DNA from: Marsupella aquatica
Lineage: Eukaryota > Marchantiophyta
Direction: 5' to 3'
NCBI GenBank assembly: GCA_973895155.1
Contig: OZ316897.1
Location: forward strand, 17,484,001-17,548,000
DNA length: 64,000 nt
The notes below the pieces were generated by a model, which saw nothing but the letters and a program-made list of their open reading frames with translations, searched no databases and was not told where the DNA came from. A program made the translations under genes and the position numbers. Positions 35,930 through 46,664 of the stretch are shown here, piece by piece. The stretch's first letter is position 1. Every line of letters starts with the position of its first letter.

Positions 35930-36360
35930 GGTGGGCGGGGTACAACTATACCCGAAGGTACAGTGGGGAGAGGGAGCTCCCTCCTCACGGGAGTATTTTT
36001 CTGCAGGGCCCAAGGTGTGAGCAGGTACAACTGTACCTGCAGGTACAGTACTTGAAAGTACTGCATTAAGTGGGAAGGGAAGGATTTGTGCTCCCTTCTT
36101 ACGGGAGTCATTTTCTTTGGGCACAAGGCCCTATGAGCATTGAAGAGGGGGAGAGGGGGAGCGAGCACTCCTTTCCCTTGGGAGTTTTTAATTAGGCTCA
36201 AGGCCCTATGCTGCAGCTTGGAGAAGTGGTGAGAGGGGAGTTTTAATGCTCCCTCCTTTCGGGAGCACTTAAGTGGTTTCAAGGGCACGAGGCCCTATAA
36301 ATGTACGAGCTAGCCAGGAGGGCTCGGGTGCATTTAAGGAGGGTACGAGGAAGTATTTAA
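35930..36360 (+). repeat. Hairpin-bearing tandem repeats in the Copia leader
   Basis: About four diverged units of 75-95 bp. Each has a GA-rich start, then a short inverted repeat such as GCTCCC...GGGAGC separated by 6-8 bases, then GG(G)C(A/T)CAAGGCCCTAT or a variant. Inverted repeats are clear at about 35979-35996, 36088-36107, 36167-36184 and 36247-36268. A related pair, GTACAACT(A/G)TACC with GGTACAGT, occurs at 35940 and 36026. It lies in the untranslated leader between the primer-binding site and gag. Confidence 0.8.
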
Positions 36361-36941
36361 AGGGTCAATGCGCGACCCTATGCGCGGGAGGGCAAGGCAC
36401 GGAAAAGTTTTTTTTAAAGAATTTTTTTGAGGTCGGTAGGGACGAACGCTCGTCCCTAGTCTTCATTGTTTTTTTTCTTTGAAGTGTTCTTTTCTTTTTC
36501 TCTCCGCGATTACTCTTACTTCCCAGGTGGACAGGTGTTGGCTCCACATTTCTTCTGCTGTAAAATTTGACTGTACTTTGATTCCCTCCGAAAGATACTT
36601 TTCCAGAGAGCTGAATTTTGGCCAAAATTTCCGAATTCGGCGGTTGTCGAGGCAGAATTTTTTTGCACTGCTTTGCAAGGGGATACTCAAGGGAGTTGAG
36701 CACGGGCCTGTGAAATCAATTTGCATTTAACTATTGCGAAATTTTTTGACCCCCCTCCGGTCCGGGTTGAATAAGTTTTCGCTGGAGAAGTTTTTTGCCA
36801 AATCATTTTCAGATCTTGGTAGTGTACCTTGCAGGCTACACGGTAGTGCATTCCATTTCCACTTTCACCAACTTTCATTTTTGGTGACTTTTTGGGTGGA
36901 GGTATTTCGGTTGTGTTTCCTGTGTGTTTGTGGCAGCATCA

Positions 36942-39900
36942 ATGACTTCAAGAAAGCTTGCGGCGCCGAAGTTTGAGGTGGAGAAGTTTGACGGGAAGGT
37001 CAGCTTCAACCTCTGGACTCGGAAGGTGACCAATGTGTTGATCCAGCAGGGTCTTGAGAAGACCCTCACTGGAGTGAAACCCTCGAATCTAACAGATGAG
37101 GAGTGGGAGGACATATCGGTGCAGGCGTGTAGCACAATTGAGTTGTTCTTGGCAAACAACATTCTCAAGAACGTGTTGGGGATGGATCTGAATGCCAAGA
37201 AAATCTGGGATATGCTTACTCAGCTATACCAGAGTACTTCGTTGACTACTCGCATTTATCACTTGGAGCGGCTGTGCAGGTTGAAGTTGAAGGATGGTGG
37301 CAACATGCGTGATCACCTCAGTCTCTTTGATGAGATTGTGCACGAGGTGGCCACGGCGGGAGACAAGTTGACCGATGAGTATCTTGCGATGCATTTGTTG
37401 ATGTCGCTTCCTCAGAGCTATTCAACGTTGGTGACAGTCATCACACATGACAAGTCTACGTTGAAGCTGGATGAGGTAAAGGCTACCATTCTTGCAGAAT
37501 GGGGCAAGCGACAACTTTCTGGCCGTGACAATGAGTCTGCTGCCTTAGTGGTTAGAGGCAGATCGACGGAGCGTACTACGGATCAATCTAGATCTAAATC
37601 ACATAGTAGATCTAAATCTAAGTCCCGTAGTAAGAAAGTGCAGTGTTGGCATTGCCATGAGAAGGGCCACACCAAGTGGAATTGTCCTTCTCTGTCGAAG
37701 CAGAAGCGTCCTGCTTCCAATGGTGCGTCCTCATCGTCGGCTGGTATTGTGATTGCTGATAATGAGGATGCTGCTGAAGTGCTATGTATTGGTGCTGTGA
37801 ATTCTGTGTATGACAATAAATGGATGTTGGATTCGGGTTCCTCTTATCACATGTGTCCAACGCAATCGTATTTCTCCACTTACCAACCTTGTACCGGTAC
37901 TGTGGAAATCAGAAATGGAGTCCGATGTGCGATTGTTGGCATGGGGACTATCAAATTCCGGATGTTTGATGGTGTTGTGCGAGCACTGACGGGAGTCAGA
38001 CACATACCAGACATCTCTAAGAATTTGATTTCTCTTGGTGCTTTGGAAGCTGGTGGATCTCATTTCACTGCACGTGATGGTGCGCTCTTTGTCGTCAAAG
38101 ATGATGTATCTTTGATTAAGGCGCTACGGCAGAATAATTTGTACATCTTGGAAGGAGATGTCATTGCTCCTAGAGTGGAGCATGTGGATTCTGTGGTGGA
38201 ACGTTCGGATGCAGCGGCAACATCTGTTGTAGAGTTATCTACGACTGCTTCAATTGAAGCACCCTCAACATCTGGTCGCACACAAGCCATAGATTTGTGG
38301 CATGCACGGTTGGGGCACTTGAGTGGTAAAGGATTGGCAGCCTTGGCAAACAGAGATTTGTTGCAAGGCGTTCAATCTGGTAAACTCTCTTTCTGTGAAG
38401 ATTGCATCTTCGGCAAGCAGAGGAGAGTGAGTTTCAGTTCTAGTTCATACCATTCTCATGAAATTCTTGAGTATGTACATTCGGATGTTTGGGGTCTAGC
38501 GCCGGAGCCGTCGTTGGATGGAGCCAGATATTTTGTGACGTTTGTAGATGATTACTCTCGAATGTGTTGGTTGTACTACATGAAGGAGAAGTCTCAAGTC
38601 TTTGAGATTTTCAAGGAGTGGAAAGCCATGGTAGAGCTACAAACTGGGAAGGAGTTGAAGTGTGTTCGGTCCGATAACGGTGGCGAGTATAAGTCCAATG
38701 AGTTTGATCAATTTGGTCGGGACCTTGGCCTCAAGCGTCATTACACTGTACCGGAGACCCCGCAGCAGAATGGAGTTGCAGAACGGTTGAATCAGACATT
38801 GCTGGAGAAAGCACGCAGCATGCTATGTAAGTCCAAGTTGCCCAACAACTTTTGGGCTGAAGTTGTCAACCAAGCTGTATACGTCTACAATCTGTCACCG
38901 CATAGTAGTAAGTTGATGCAGACTCCATTTGAGTTGTGGTATAAGAGACCTGCTGATTACTCTAGACTCCAAGTTTTTGGTTGTGCTGCCTATGTTCACA
39001 TTGAGCAGACACACAGGTCTAAGTTGGATCCCAAGTCTAAGAAATGTATTTTTCTAGGCTTTAGTCCTGGGCAGAAGGGCTATAAATTGTGGGATCCTGT
39101 CGATTGCAAGGCAGTTGTGAATAGAAATGTTGTTTTTGACGAAGAATGGTTGTCAAGACCCCGGGATATTCAGAAGGAACAGGTGGAGGAACCCACTACG
39201 GTGGAGCTTGGTGGCGATGAGGAAGCTGCTGGTCCCTCTGGTAGAGGTGCAATTCCTCAACCAAGGCGCTCCACCAGGGCCAATTTTGGCCAACCCCCTG
39301 ATAGATTTGGTTTTGCAGATCCTCGTGTTCACGTTGTTGAGCATGACGATGATCCCGGTGTTATTTTGCTTACTGAAGATGGAGAACCCTCTAGCTATGA
39401 AGAAGCTATGGCCTCTCCAGAGAAGGATAAGTGGATGGAGGCGATGTTGAAGGAGATGAATTCTTTGAAGAAGAATTCAACTTGGCGCTTAACTGACATG
39501 CCTCGCGGGAAAACACTGGTTCCGTGTAGATGGTTGTACAAGAAGAAGCAGGATGGCACTTACAAGGCTCGCCTTGTGGCCAAAGGGTACACCCAGAAGG
39601 AGGGCTTGGACTACACGGAGATTTTCTCACCAGTTGTCAAACTCACTACTATCCGTGTTTTACTTGCGATTGTGGCATTCTATGATCTTGAGTTAGATCA
39701 GATGGATGTAATTACTGCTTTCCTGCATGGATTGCTTGATGTGGAGATTTATATGACTCAGCCTCCAGGTTTTATTGACGAGAAGACCAGACACTTGGTG
39801 TGTAAGCTCTTGCGCTCGTTATACGGATTGAAGTAGAGTCCCAGACAGTGGAATAAGCGTTTTGATTCCTTCATGTTATCTCAGGGGTTCACACGAAGTG

Positions 39901-40958
39901 AACATGATTGTTGTATTTACATGAAGGAGGTGGAGAATTACTCATGCTTTGGTTACATTGTGCTGGCATTGTACGTGGATGACATGCTGATCCTGGCTGA
40001 GAATAAGTCTGATGTTGCCCATCTGAAAGCAATGCTGAGTAAGGAGTTTTCAATGAAGGACTTGGGTCAGGCCAAGAAGATACTAGGGATGGAGATTCAT
40101 CGTGACAGGGAGCAAAGGCAATTATGGTTGTCTCAGAGGCAGTATTTGGAGAAGGTACTTGCCAAGTATGGAATGGAGAATGCAAAACCAGTTGGTACTC
40201 CATTGGCCTCCCACTTTAAACTCTCAAAGAATGATTGCCCTTCTAGTGAGAGTGATAGACTGGCGATGAAACATGTTCCCTATGATAGTGTTGTGGGTAG
40301 TTTGATGTATGCAATGACATGCACTAGACCTGACATTGCCCACGCTGTTAGCATTTTGAGCAGATTTATGGCAAATCCTAGTAAGCTTCACTGGGAAGCA
40401 ATGAAGTGGGTTTTGCGGTATTTGAAAGGTACCTTAGATTGTGGGATCTTATTTGACGGTAAAGCAGACTCTACATTAGAGTTGGAAGGCTTTGTAGATT
40501 CAGATTATGCTGGTAACTTGGATAACAGAAAGTCTACTACAGGCTATGTGTTTATGCTGGGTGGAGGTTGTATCAGCTGGAAGTCGGCAACTCAATCTTG
40601 TGTTGCGTTGTCTACTACTGAGGCTGAGTACATGGCTGCATGTGAGGCAACCAAGGAGCTGATTTGGCTACGGAGATTGGTGAGTGATCTGGGTCTTTCA
40701 CCTGAAAGACCGGTGCTACTGTGCGACAGTCAAAGTGCTTTGCATCTGGCTAAGAACCCTGTGTTCCATGCCAGGACAAAGCACATTGATATTCGTTATC
40801 ACTTCATCCGTGAGGAGATTGAGACGAAGCAGATGTTTCTGGAGAAGGTGGCTTCAGAGGAGAATGCGGCAGACATGCTTACCAAAGTTTTACCTACCAG
40901 TAACTTTAGTCATTGTGTGGATATTATTAATGTTAGGGCCAAACCAGTGACTATGTAA
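36942..40958 (+). pseudogene. Copia gag-pol polyprotein with one in-frame stop
   Basis: One frame from ATG 36942 to the stop at 40956-40958 covers about 1,338 codons with a single internal stop, TAG at 39834-39836, directly after YGLK where Copia proteins read YGLKQ. A CAG-to-TAG change explains it. Domains in order: UBN2-type gag (residues 1-200), Arg/Ser/Lys-rich stretch, CCHC knuckle (C235-C248), aspartic protease LDSGSS (Asp297), GAG pre-integrase (H-x3-H, C-x2-C, about 450-495), integrase D515, D578, E614 (D,D35E), reverse transcriptase with YVDDM (Asp1013-1014), RNase H (Asp1186, TEAEY, CDSQS). An earlier GTG at 36924 is not needed as start. The copy could be mobilised only by read-through or in trans. 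Confidence 0.95.
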
Positions 40959-41014
40959 ATATGTTACTTAGTTACATATTGTATATCACCTGACTCATTG
41001 TGTGAACTTGAGTC

Positions 41015-41025
41015 AAGGTGGAGAT
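41015..41025 (+). other. Polypurine tract, right Copia element
   Basis: AAGGTGGAGA immediately before the 3' LTR (one intervening T), the usual plant Copia form. Confidence 0.9.
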
Positions 41026-41325
41026 TGTTAGGAATTGACTCTAGTTCCCGACATAGTTAGCTTGGCCTTACTAGGGTTAGTTTTAACCCTAGATTACATT
41101 AGGATAAGATCCGCTTAGTTTAGGCCCACTCATCTTGGCCCCCTTGGGGGGTATAGGCTGGAGGGAGAGCACTCTCTCCCTCATTTCTTCACATGTACTC
41201 TCATTTGCTATGGAGCCTTCAAAAGTTTCTCCACTTGGGGTGTTTCATCGGTGTAGCATCTGATTGAGTGAGTCTCTCTCATGTTTCCGCATTGTTGTCT
41301 AGTCCGGAGCTGACGGTTTCTTACA
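41026..41325 (+). repeat. 3' LTR of the right Copia element
   Basis: 300 bp. It differs from the 5' LTR by one extra G in the GGGGG run, two substitutions near 41217 and 41221, and single substitutions near 41242, 41295 and 41304. Confidence 0.97.
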
Positions 41326-41638
41326 TCATGCCCTTGCAACTATTAATACATCAAAAAATCAACATGATGTTGGGCATGTCTGAAAAATGGTTTTGATCCG
41401 CCCAACAATACAATCATCTTCTTAACACATCTAGTAGCCGCATAGCTTCATCCAGCCTATGTGACCAACCCCCTCCATCAGGGACCTCGTATAAAAAGAA
41501 GCATAAACAGGTAGGGTGTATGGTGAAAAAATGTACTCAACACGTTGGGGATTGCCACTTGGCACATGAAGCTACTTCATCTTGGCAAGCATTTGAAATA
41601 AAGGTTATGTTTCAGTTTTCTACCAAAAGCTTGTCATG

Positions 41639-41645
<7 letters not shown>

Positions 41646-41687
<42 letters not shown>
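41646..41687 (+). repeat. (GA)21 microsatellite
   Basis: 42 bp of uninterrupted GA, preceded by TTCTACCAAAAGCTTGTCA and followed by TTACAGCCCTC. Confidence 0.98.
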
Positions 41688-41690
<3 letters not shown>

Positions 41691-41960
41691 CAGCCCTCAA
41701 TTTTACTCCGGAAAATGCAGCGGGGGAGGGGGGGTTGAGGTGGGTTAAGGCAGCTAGCCAGTTAGCAACAAGAACCCAATATACAAGTTAATAACATGAC
41801 ACAACTACTAAATGGGAAGCAGGTTCATAAATAAATTTTGTTTGGGGGCCAAGTGATTAGTATGAGGTGTGGGTAATTTGGGAGACACATTAGTAAAAAG
41901 CTATTAGAAACAAAGGTCATTCCTTCGTTTCGGTTCTCTACCAAAAGGTCGTCACCAATC

Positions 41961-41962
<2 letters not shown>

Positions 41963-41998
<36 letters not shown>
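41963..41998 (+). repeat. (GA)18 microsatellite, flanks related to the copy at 41646
   Basis: 36 bp of GA, preceded by CTCTACCAAAAGGTCGTCA and followed by TTACGCAGCTCTC. The matching flanks show that the two microsatellites are diverged copies of one duplicated segment. Confidence 0.95.
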
Positions 41999-42001
<3 letters not shown>

Positions 42002-42514
42002 CGCAGCTCTCACGAGGGAATGGGAATGGAGTTCCCTTGACATGCCACTCTACAACAATCTGGGTTTGGTGTCAGCTCAATGCACAAGACCTGCTCGCCA
42101 TTCGAGACTTCTCCCCATCGATGTCACAAGTTTCTAAAGCTGGCAACGACTTGAACATTGGCTACTTGGCGGAGACCTCGAGTACACAAATGTAGTAATA
42201 ATGCACCATCCTGTAGGTGGGCCGCTGCACTAACATGTCCGGGTGGAGTTCCTGTGTATGATCCGTTGCTCTCACGTCAACGTGTAAGAAGAATCGCTTC
42301 GTGAAAAGGGCGATGGCATGCGCAGCAAGGCAGTGGAAAGAAGGTCGAGCAAGCTAACGAGCGAGCCAAGTGGAGGCCCGAGAGCATGCAATTGTCCGGT
42401 GCATGCGCTCGCCGATGATTATTCACGCATTTTATCGTTGTCGCTACCTCTCCTCCCGCTCGGTGGTTCTCTTCTATATCTAGCTGTGATCGATCCAACG
42501 ACGAGGACGACGAC

Positions 42515-42547
42515 GAAGAAGGAACGAGACGAGACGAGACGAGACGA
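42515..42547 (+). repeat. (GAGAC)n short tandem repeat
   Basis: Five to six copies of ACGAG/GAGAC in the GC-rich region about 440 bp upstream of the trihelix start codon, probably promoter or 5' leader. Confidence 0.85.
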
Positions 42548-42981
42548 CCGTGCTACAATTCTGCTTACCGGCGGGTTCCAATGTCGCCGATTCCCCCCCC
42601 TGTAATCTCTCCGCCCGCCTCGTTTCTGTTCTGCTCTTGACTGCCAATTGGCCCCCGCCTGCTCGCCGTTTCTTTCAATGGTTTTCGTTCTGGAAAGCGG
42701 ATTTGATGGTGTGTGAATTGTAACAGAAAGAGAGGCGAGGGGACGATACGGGACCGAGGAGGACGGACGCTCTCCGGGGCCGCAAGTCCTGCGACTTTTG
42801 TGATGTGCGGCGCAGGAAAAGCTGTTGTTCGTCGAGCCGTCTGGCTTTGATCTTTTAGACAACTGGCGAGAAAAACGGTGCAGGATCGCGCTGGGTGTGC
42901 TACTTCGTCGTCCAATTTTATGGTTATTTGCGGAAGAAGAAAGACGGGTCTCTGAGGTAGGACGAGAAGCACGGCAGGGCG

Positions 42982-43740
42982 ATGGATCGTTACGAAGGGG
43001 GAGCGCTGGAGCCTGGCGGGGTCGACGGTCTGCAGACTAGCGGAGGAGGAGCGGGGGACGGAGGAGGAGGAGGAGGAGGTGGAATGCAAGAGGAAAGGAA
43101 CACTCGGGCGTCGAGATGGAACATCAACGAAACCCTAGTGCTTATCGCAGCGAAGAAAAAAGAAATGGAAGAGGAGAGGGATGCGCGCTCCAGAGGGAAA
43201 GTCACCCACGATTCGAACAAGTGGTCAGTAGTAGCGCAGTATTGTAATGAGCAAGGGGTGAACAGAGATGCATCCCAATGTAAGAAGCGTTGGCACAGCC
43301 TGTACACGGAGTATAAAAAAATCAAGGATTATGAACGAGATAACACTGATCCGGCGGCTTCTTATTGGCAGATAAGTGCAGACAGGCGGAGAGAATGCAC
43401 ATTAGCACCAATGTTCGAGAGGGAGGTTTTCGATCTCATGAACAGCTTTCTCTCGTGGACTCCGAAACAGTCAATGGCCGAGGACGCCACTGTGGCGATC
43501 GGTGCTGCACCTGAGGCTACCAATGGTGGAATTGTGGGGGATATCGAAGGGCCTGAAGGAAATAGCCAGGGTTCGTCCATGGACATTGGGGGAAAAGAGG
43601 TCGCTGGTGCTGGTAAATTGTCCCCTACTTCCTCTTGTGAATTTTCAGCAAATGCAAATGAATCAAAGCTGTTTTACGGGACCTCAAGTATTCGTGTGCG
43701 GAATTTGGAGGTTGGTGCGAATTCGGCTTTAAGAAATTAA
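42982..43740 (+). CDS. Trihelix DNA-binding protein, ASR3-like (exon A of the locus)
   Basis: Open from ATG 42982 for 252 residues if unspliced. Residues 1-40 are Gly-rich and low complexity. The trihelix domain spans about 43-117 with the three spaced Trp of GT factors (W45, W80, W103) and the QCKKRWHSLYTEYKKIK signature. A fourth conserved helix (SYWQI...RRE...MFEREVFD, about 127-150) matches the ASR3/At2g33550 group of plant repressors, so a nuclear DNA-binding role is likely. A good donor (G|GTAAAT) lies at 43612/43613, at the same place as the donor of exon B. Splicing from it in phase 1 to the exon at 45178 gives a 283-residue protein with the normal C-terminus. Ending at 43740 would lack that C-terminus. 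I favour the spliced form. Confidence 0.8.
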   Translation: MDRYEGGALEPGGVDGLQTSGGGAGDGGGGGGGGMQEERNTRASRWNINETLVLIAAKKKEMEEERDARSRGKVTHDSNKWSVVAQYCNEQGVNRDASQCKKRWHSLYTEYKKIKDYERDNTDPAASYWQISADRRRECTLAPMFEREVFDLMNSFLSWTPKQSMAEDATVAIGAAPEATNGGIVGDIEGPEGNSQGSSMDIGGKEVAGAGKLSPTSSCEFSANANESKLFYGTSSIRVRNLEVGANSALRN

Positions 43741-44361
43741 TCGACTTGTCACTAGTGAAGCACACGCCTAATTAAAATATGTACAGGGAGTGTATCTAGA
43801 AATTTGAAAACGCCGAGCATTCGTCAGTGAGAACGAAGCAGCTAGTGTTTATGACGAAGTTCTTTTCTTCTTATTGTGATGCCCCCTCCAGACGAATGAA
43901 AACAACGGTGCAAGATTACCATCTCCCTTGTTGAAGTTTAAGGGATAAATTTGTCTTCGTTTTACGCGTTTCATTTGTATCCATAGAGAGGATCACCGTA
44001 ACAAAATTCCCGTCAAATTGTACAACCATCCGGCCTCTGGCAGCCCTTTGTTGTAAGGAACCACTGGATTACCCTATCGGGTCTCCTCCAGTTCGTACGA
44101 CATTACAATCCAACACCCATTGCATTGGCTTGTACAACCACTTTGATGTTCTGTCTACGTCTCTTATAAACGAAATTGGACAATCTATGTCGATTCGACG
44201 AGCCAGTTGTAGATGTGAGGAATCTTCCTTCCCCTAGACAGGTTCATAAGTGTTGTGAAGCGGTCTGCATCACATGCCAAATAACTACGCATTTTGAAGA
44301 GAGTTTGAGGTTGGCATGATGGAATATTGCCTTTCAAATATGTGGAGGTTTACGCTGAGCT

Positions 44362-45398
44362 ATGGCGTTGGGTTTTGTAGAAAAGAATCACCGGGCGTCA
44401 CGATGGACAGTTCATGAAACTTTGGTTTTAATTTTGGCCAAGAAGACCGAGGCATTAGAGGAACAGGATGCACCCAGGAGAGGACGTTTAACACAGGATA
44501 ACAAGAAATGGGCAGCTATTGCACAATTTTGCAACGAGAAAGGAGTCAGACGAGATAGCATGCAATGCAAGAAGAGATGGCACAATCTCTACACTGAGTT
44601 CAAGAAGATCAAGCAACATGAACAGTTGGCTGGCGTGGAATCGTATTGGGTCATGAGTGTTGAGAAAAGGCGCGAGTTTAAATTGGCACGGATGTTCGAG
44701 AAGGAAGTCTATGACTCCATGAACGAATTCCTTGTCCAAGCTTCAAAACTCGTGCCTGTGTCAACATTTGAAAATGGTCGTCCTTCAGCTGTGCGTGATC
44801 CAGTGACGCCAGCTCGTGACGCAGTTCCTGAAGTGGGTGAGAATGAGAACGACAGTTCTCACGAGGGTTCTCTCATGGAAATGGGGGGTTTGGGCAGCGC
44901 TGCATTTGGTGCAGGTGAGAGCATAGTTTGTAAAGACATTCATTCTCGTAACTCTACATTCCTCCTAATCGTTTTCATTACTGTAGTACTTCTGAGGAAG
45001 TAAAGGCAAATGATGAAGAGAGCAATTCTCAAAATCTCTTTGACCAACGCAATTACGTATTTGCTAAGAAAGGCATTTTGTTACAGTGATTTTGCGCAAA
45101 TGCTCCCATATAGCTTGGTTTGTTTTTACTTGTGTTCTTGCCTGGGTATTGATTTTGACCAAAGAACAATTGATCAGGCCATAGGAAACGCCCGCGACGC
45201 CGACTTTTAAGTCGTGATGAAGTGCCAGAGCAGAAGTTGGTAGCTGTACTCGAGAAGAATAGCAGAGCGATGCAAGCTGAACTGGCAGCAGACCGGGAGC
45301 TTAGAAAGGAGCAAGGCAGACACTTGATCGCTGTTTTTGACAAACTTGCAGACGGGCTGGGGCAGATAGCCTCTGCGATTCACAATCTGCAAAAGTAG
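44362..45398 (+). CDS. Trihelix DNA-binding protein, ASR3-like (exons B and C)
   Basis: Exon B (44362-44914) and exon C (45178-45398) join in phase 1 (donor G|GTGAGA, acceptor TGATCAG) into 257 residues. The trihelix domain holds W15, W50 and W73 and the QCKKRWHNLYTEFKKIK signature, followed by the ESYWVMS...RRE...MFEKEVYDSM helix seen in ASR3-type factors. Exon C gives a nuclear-localisation-like KRPRRRR and then a coiled-coil-like helix starting LLSRDEVPEQKLVAVLEKN and ending HNLQK, the usual C-terminal dimerisation region. If instead no splicing occurs, the frame runs to 45003. A TTTTGTAG acceptor right after the ATG (exon start 44381, phase 1) means exon B might also be entered from exon A. 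About 60% alike to exon A across the domain, by eye, so the two arose by tandem duplication. Confidence 0.8.
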
Positions 45399-46660
45399 AA
45401 ATTATATATTTCCCCAATCTGCATTTCACAAGATCCTAGATTTACTGGGTCAACTACAGTGCCCACCCTTTCATACTGGGTGGTTTAGGATACAGGCGAA
45501 AAAGAAATTGGAGATAGCTGCTCACATACTTTCTCATTTTCCACAGAATCGGATGTATCTTAGTTCAGAAGTTCAAGGACAGATTTAGGTGTGAACAAAA
45601 CTAGTGATTTGATCTTTTCAGTCATCCGGAATCAACAGGCACTGTGCATGTATATTATTAGGACTCAGCCAATCACCTACACTTGGACAGAGGAACCAGT
45701 GATACACTCACGAATGCTCACAACTTATCTTAGCGAAAGTGCACAAACAAAGAGCCACTGTGGAAAACTATCAGAAACAGGGTTTCGGACCCTCGATGAT
45801 TTCTATGTTTAATGTCATAGTTAGAACATGAGTGTAGGCAATTTATCAATGATTCAATCTGGCAGAGTCTCAGTGAGACTCGTTGTATATACATGGGCTG
45901 CAACCATTTGGGCAGATGTGATTCACCTTACGCAAAATTTTGCCTGGTGAACATCTTGTATACAGTCGATTACTGGATTAAATGCATCCAATTTGAATTT
46001 ACAGCCTGTGCGGTGTTTTGAGCATCGCTTGGCATCTCTCTGATCATTCGCCTAGTATCCTTTTTCTGGAGTTGGTATATACCTGAAACTGCTCTTGTAC
46101 TGTTTGTCTTAGAGTTGTGATTTATCTGCAGTTGACAAAAAGCCTATAGCGATTGATTGTGATCTAAACGTGTCCATTGTGATAAAAATGAAGAGCGGAT
46201 TGCGCAATGATTGGATCAACATTCCTGCTAAAAGGCGTTGGTAATGTGGGCAGTGCTCTATCACCTTCTTTCGTGTTTAGGGCGGTGCTTCATCAACCAA
46301 TCGTTAGGTTGCGGTGTCACCCAGCTTATGTAATACTTGAGAATCGCTAAACCCTAAACCTCTTTTCAGTAAGTTGGCCCTTTTAAGAATTGGAGTCAAG
46401 GAACTGTAGGAACGGCCATTCTTGTTCTGCACGCAAAAAGTCGTTTGTCTTCCACAAAGGTTGTGTAGCCTCTATCGTTATCAGAAAAGCTCTAACGGTG
46501 ATCTCGAAGCTGGCGGTTATGTCTCGGTGTCTCAGAAACCCGTTTCACGGCTTCTGTATTACTGTGGTTAGTCGGATGAGTGATAAAGCGCATTTGCAGC
46601 CATGAAGGAGGTTTCTATGGGCAGTCTATGGGCATTATAATTTTCACAAGCTCATCATCT
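45399..46660. other. Intergenic
   Basis: No supported gene. A telo-box-like AAACCCTAAACCTC at about 46351 sits in sequence that could be a promoter (followed by TTTTCAG), but the frame after it (46390-46605) shows no known motif. Confidence 0.4.
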
Positions 46661-46664
46661 TGTG

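Larger units (their letters stand above)
35018..41330 (+). mobile_element. Ty1/Copia LTR retrotransposon, plus orientation, nearly intact
   Basis: LTRs at 35023-35321 (299 bp) and 41026-41325 (300 bp) begin TGTTAGG and end TTACA, flanked by the target duplication TCATG (35018-35022 and 41326-41330). They differ by five substitutions and a one-base G-run indel. The internal part has a primer-binding site, a long 1.6-kb leader, one gag-pol frame broken by a single stop, and a polypurine tract. LTR divergence is about 1.7%, so insertion is recent (under about 1 million years at grass rates; rate uncertain). It belongs to a different family from the left element: LTRs and protein sequence are clearly distinct. 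Confidence 0.97.
41331..42981. other. Spacer and presumed promoter of the trihelix locus
   Basis: It holds two GA microsatellites in related flanks (listed separately), then GC-rich sequence from about 42300 containing a GAGAC tandem. The GC rise toward 42982 fits a plant promoter and 5' untranslated region. Long open frames on the minus strand here are low-complexity Ser/Arg/Pro shadows of that GC-rich DNA. Confidence 0.5.

Noticed and set aside
42419-43089. Long Ser/Arg/Pro-rich minus-strand frames
   Set aside because: They are antisense shadows of the GC-rich leader and Gly-rich start of the trihelix exon A.
44923-45050. Possible intermediate exon (reading SEEVKANDEESNSQNLF) between trihelix exons B and C
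   Set aside because: It reads well only if entered in phase 2, but the exon B donor is phase 1; in phase 1 it meets a stop at once. The simpler single intron from 44915 to 45177 joins cleanly.
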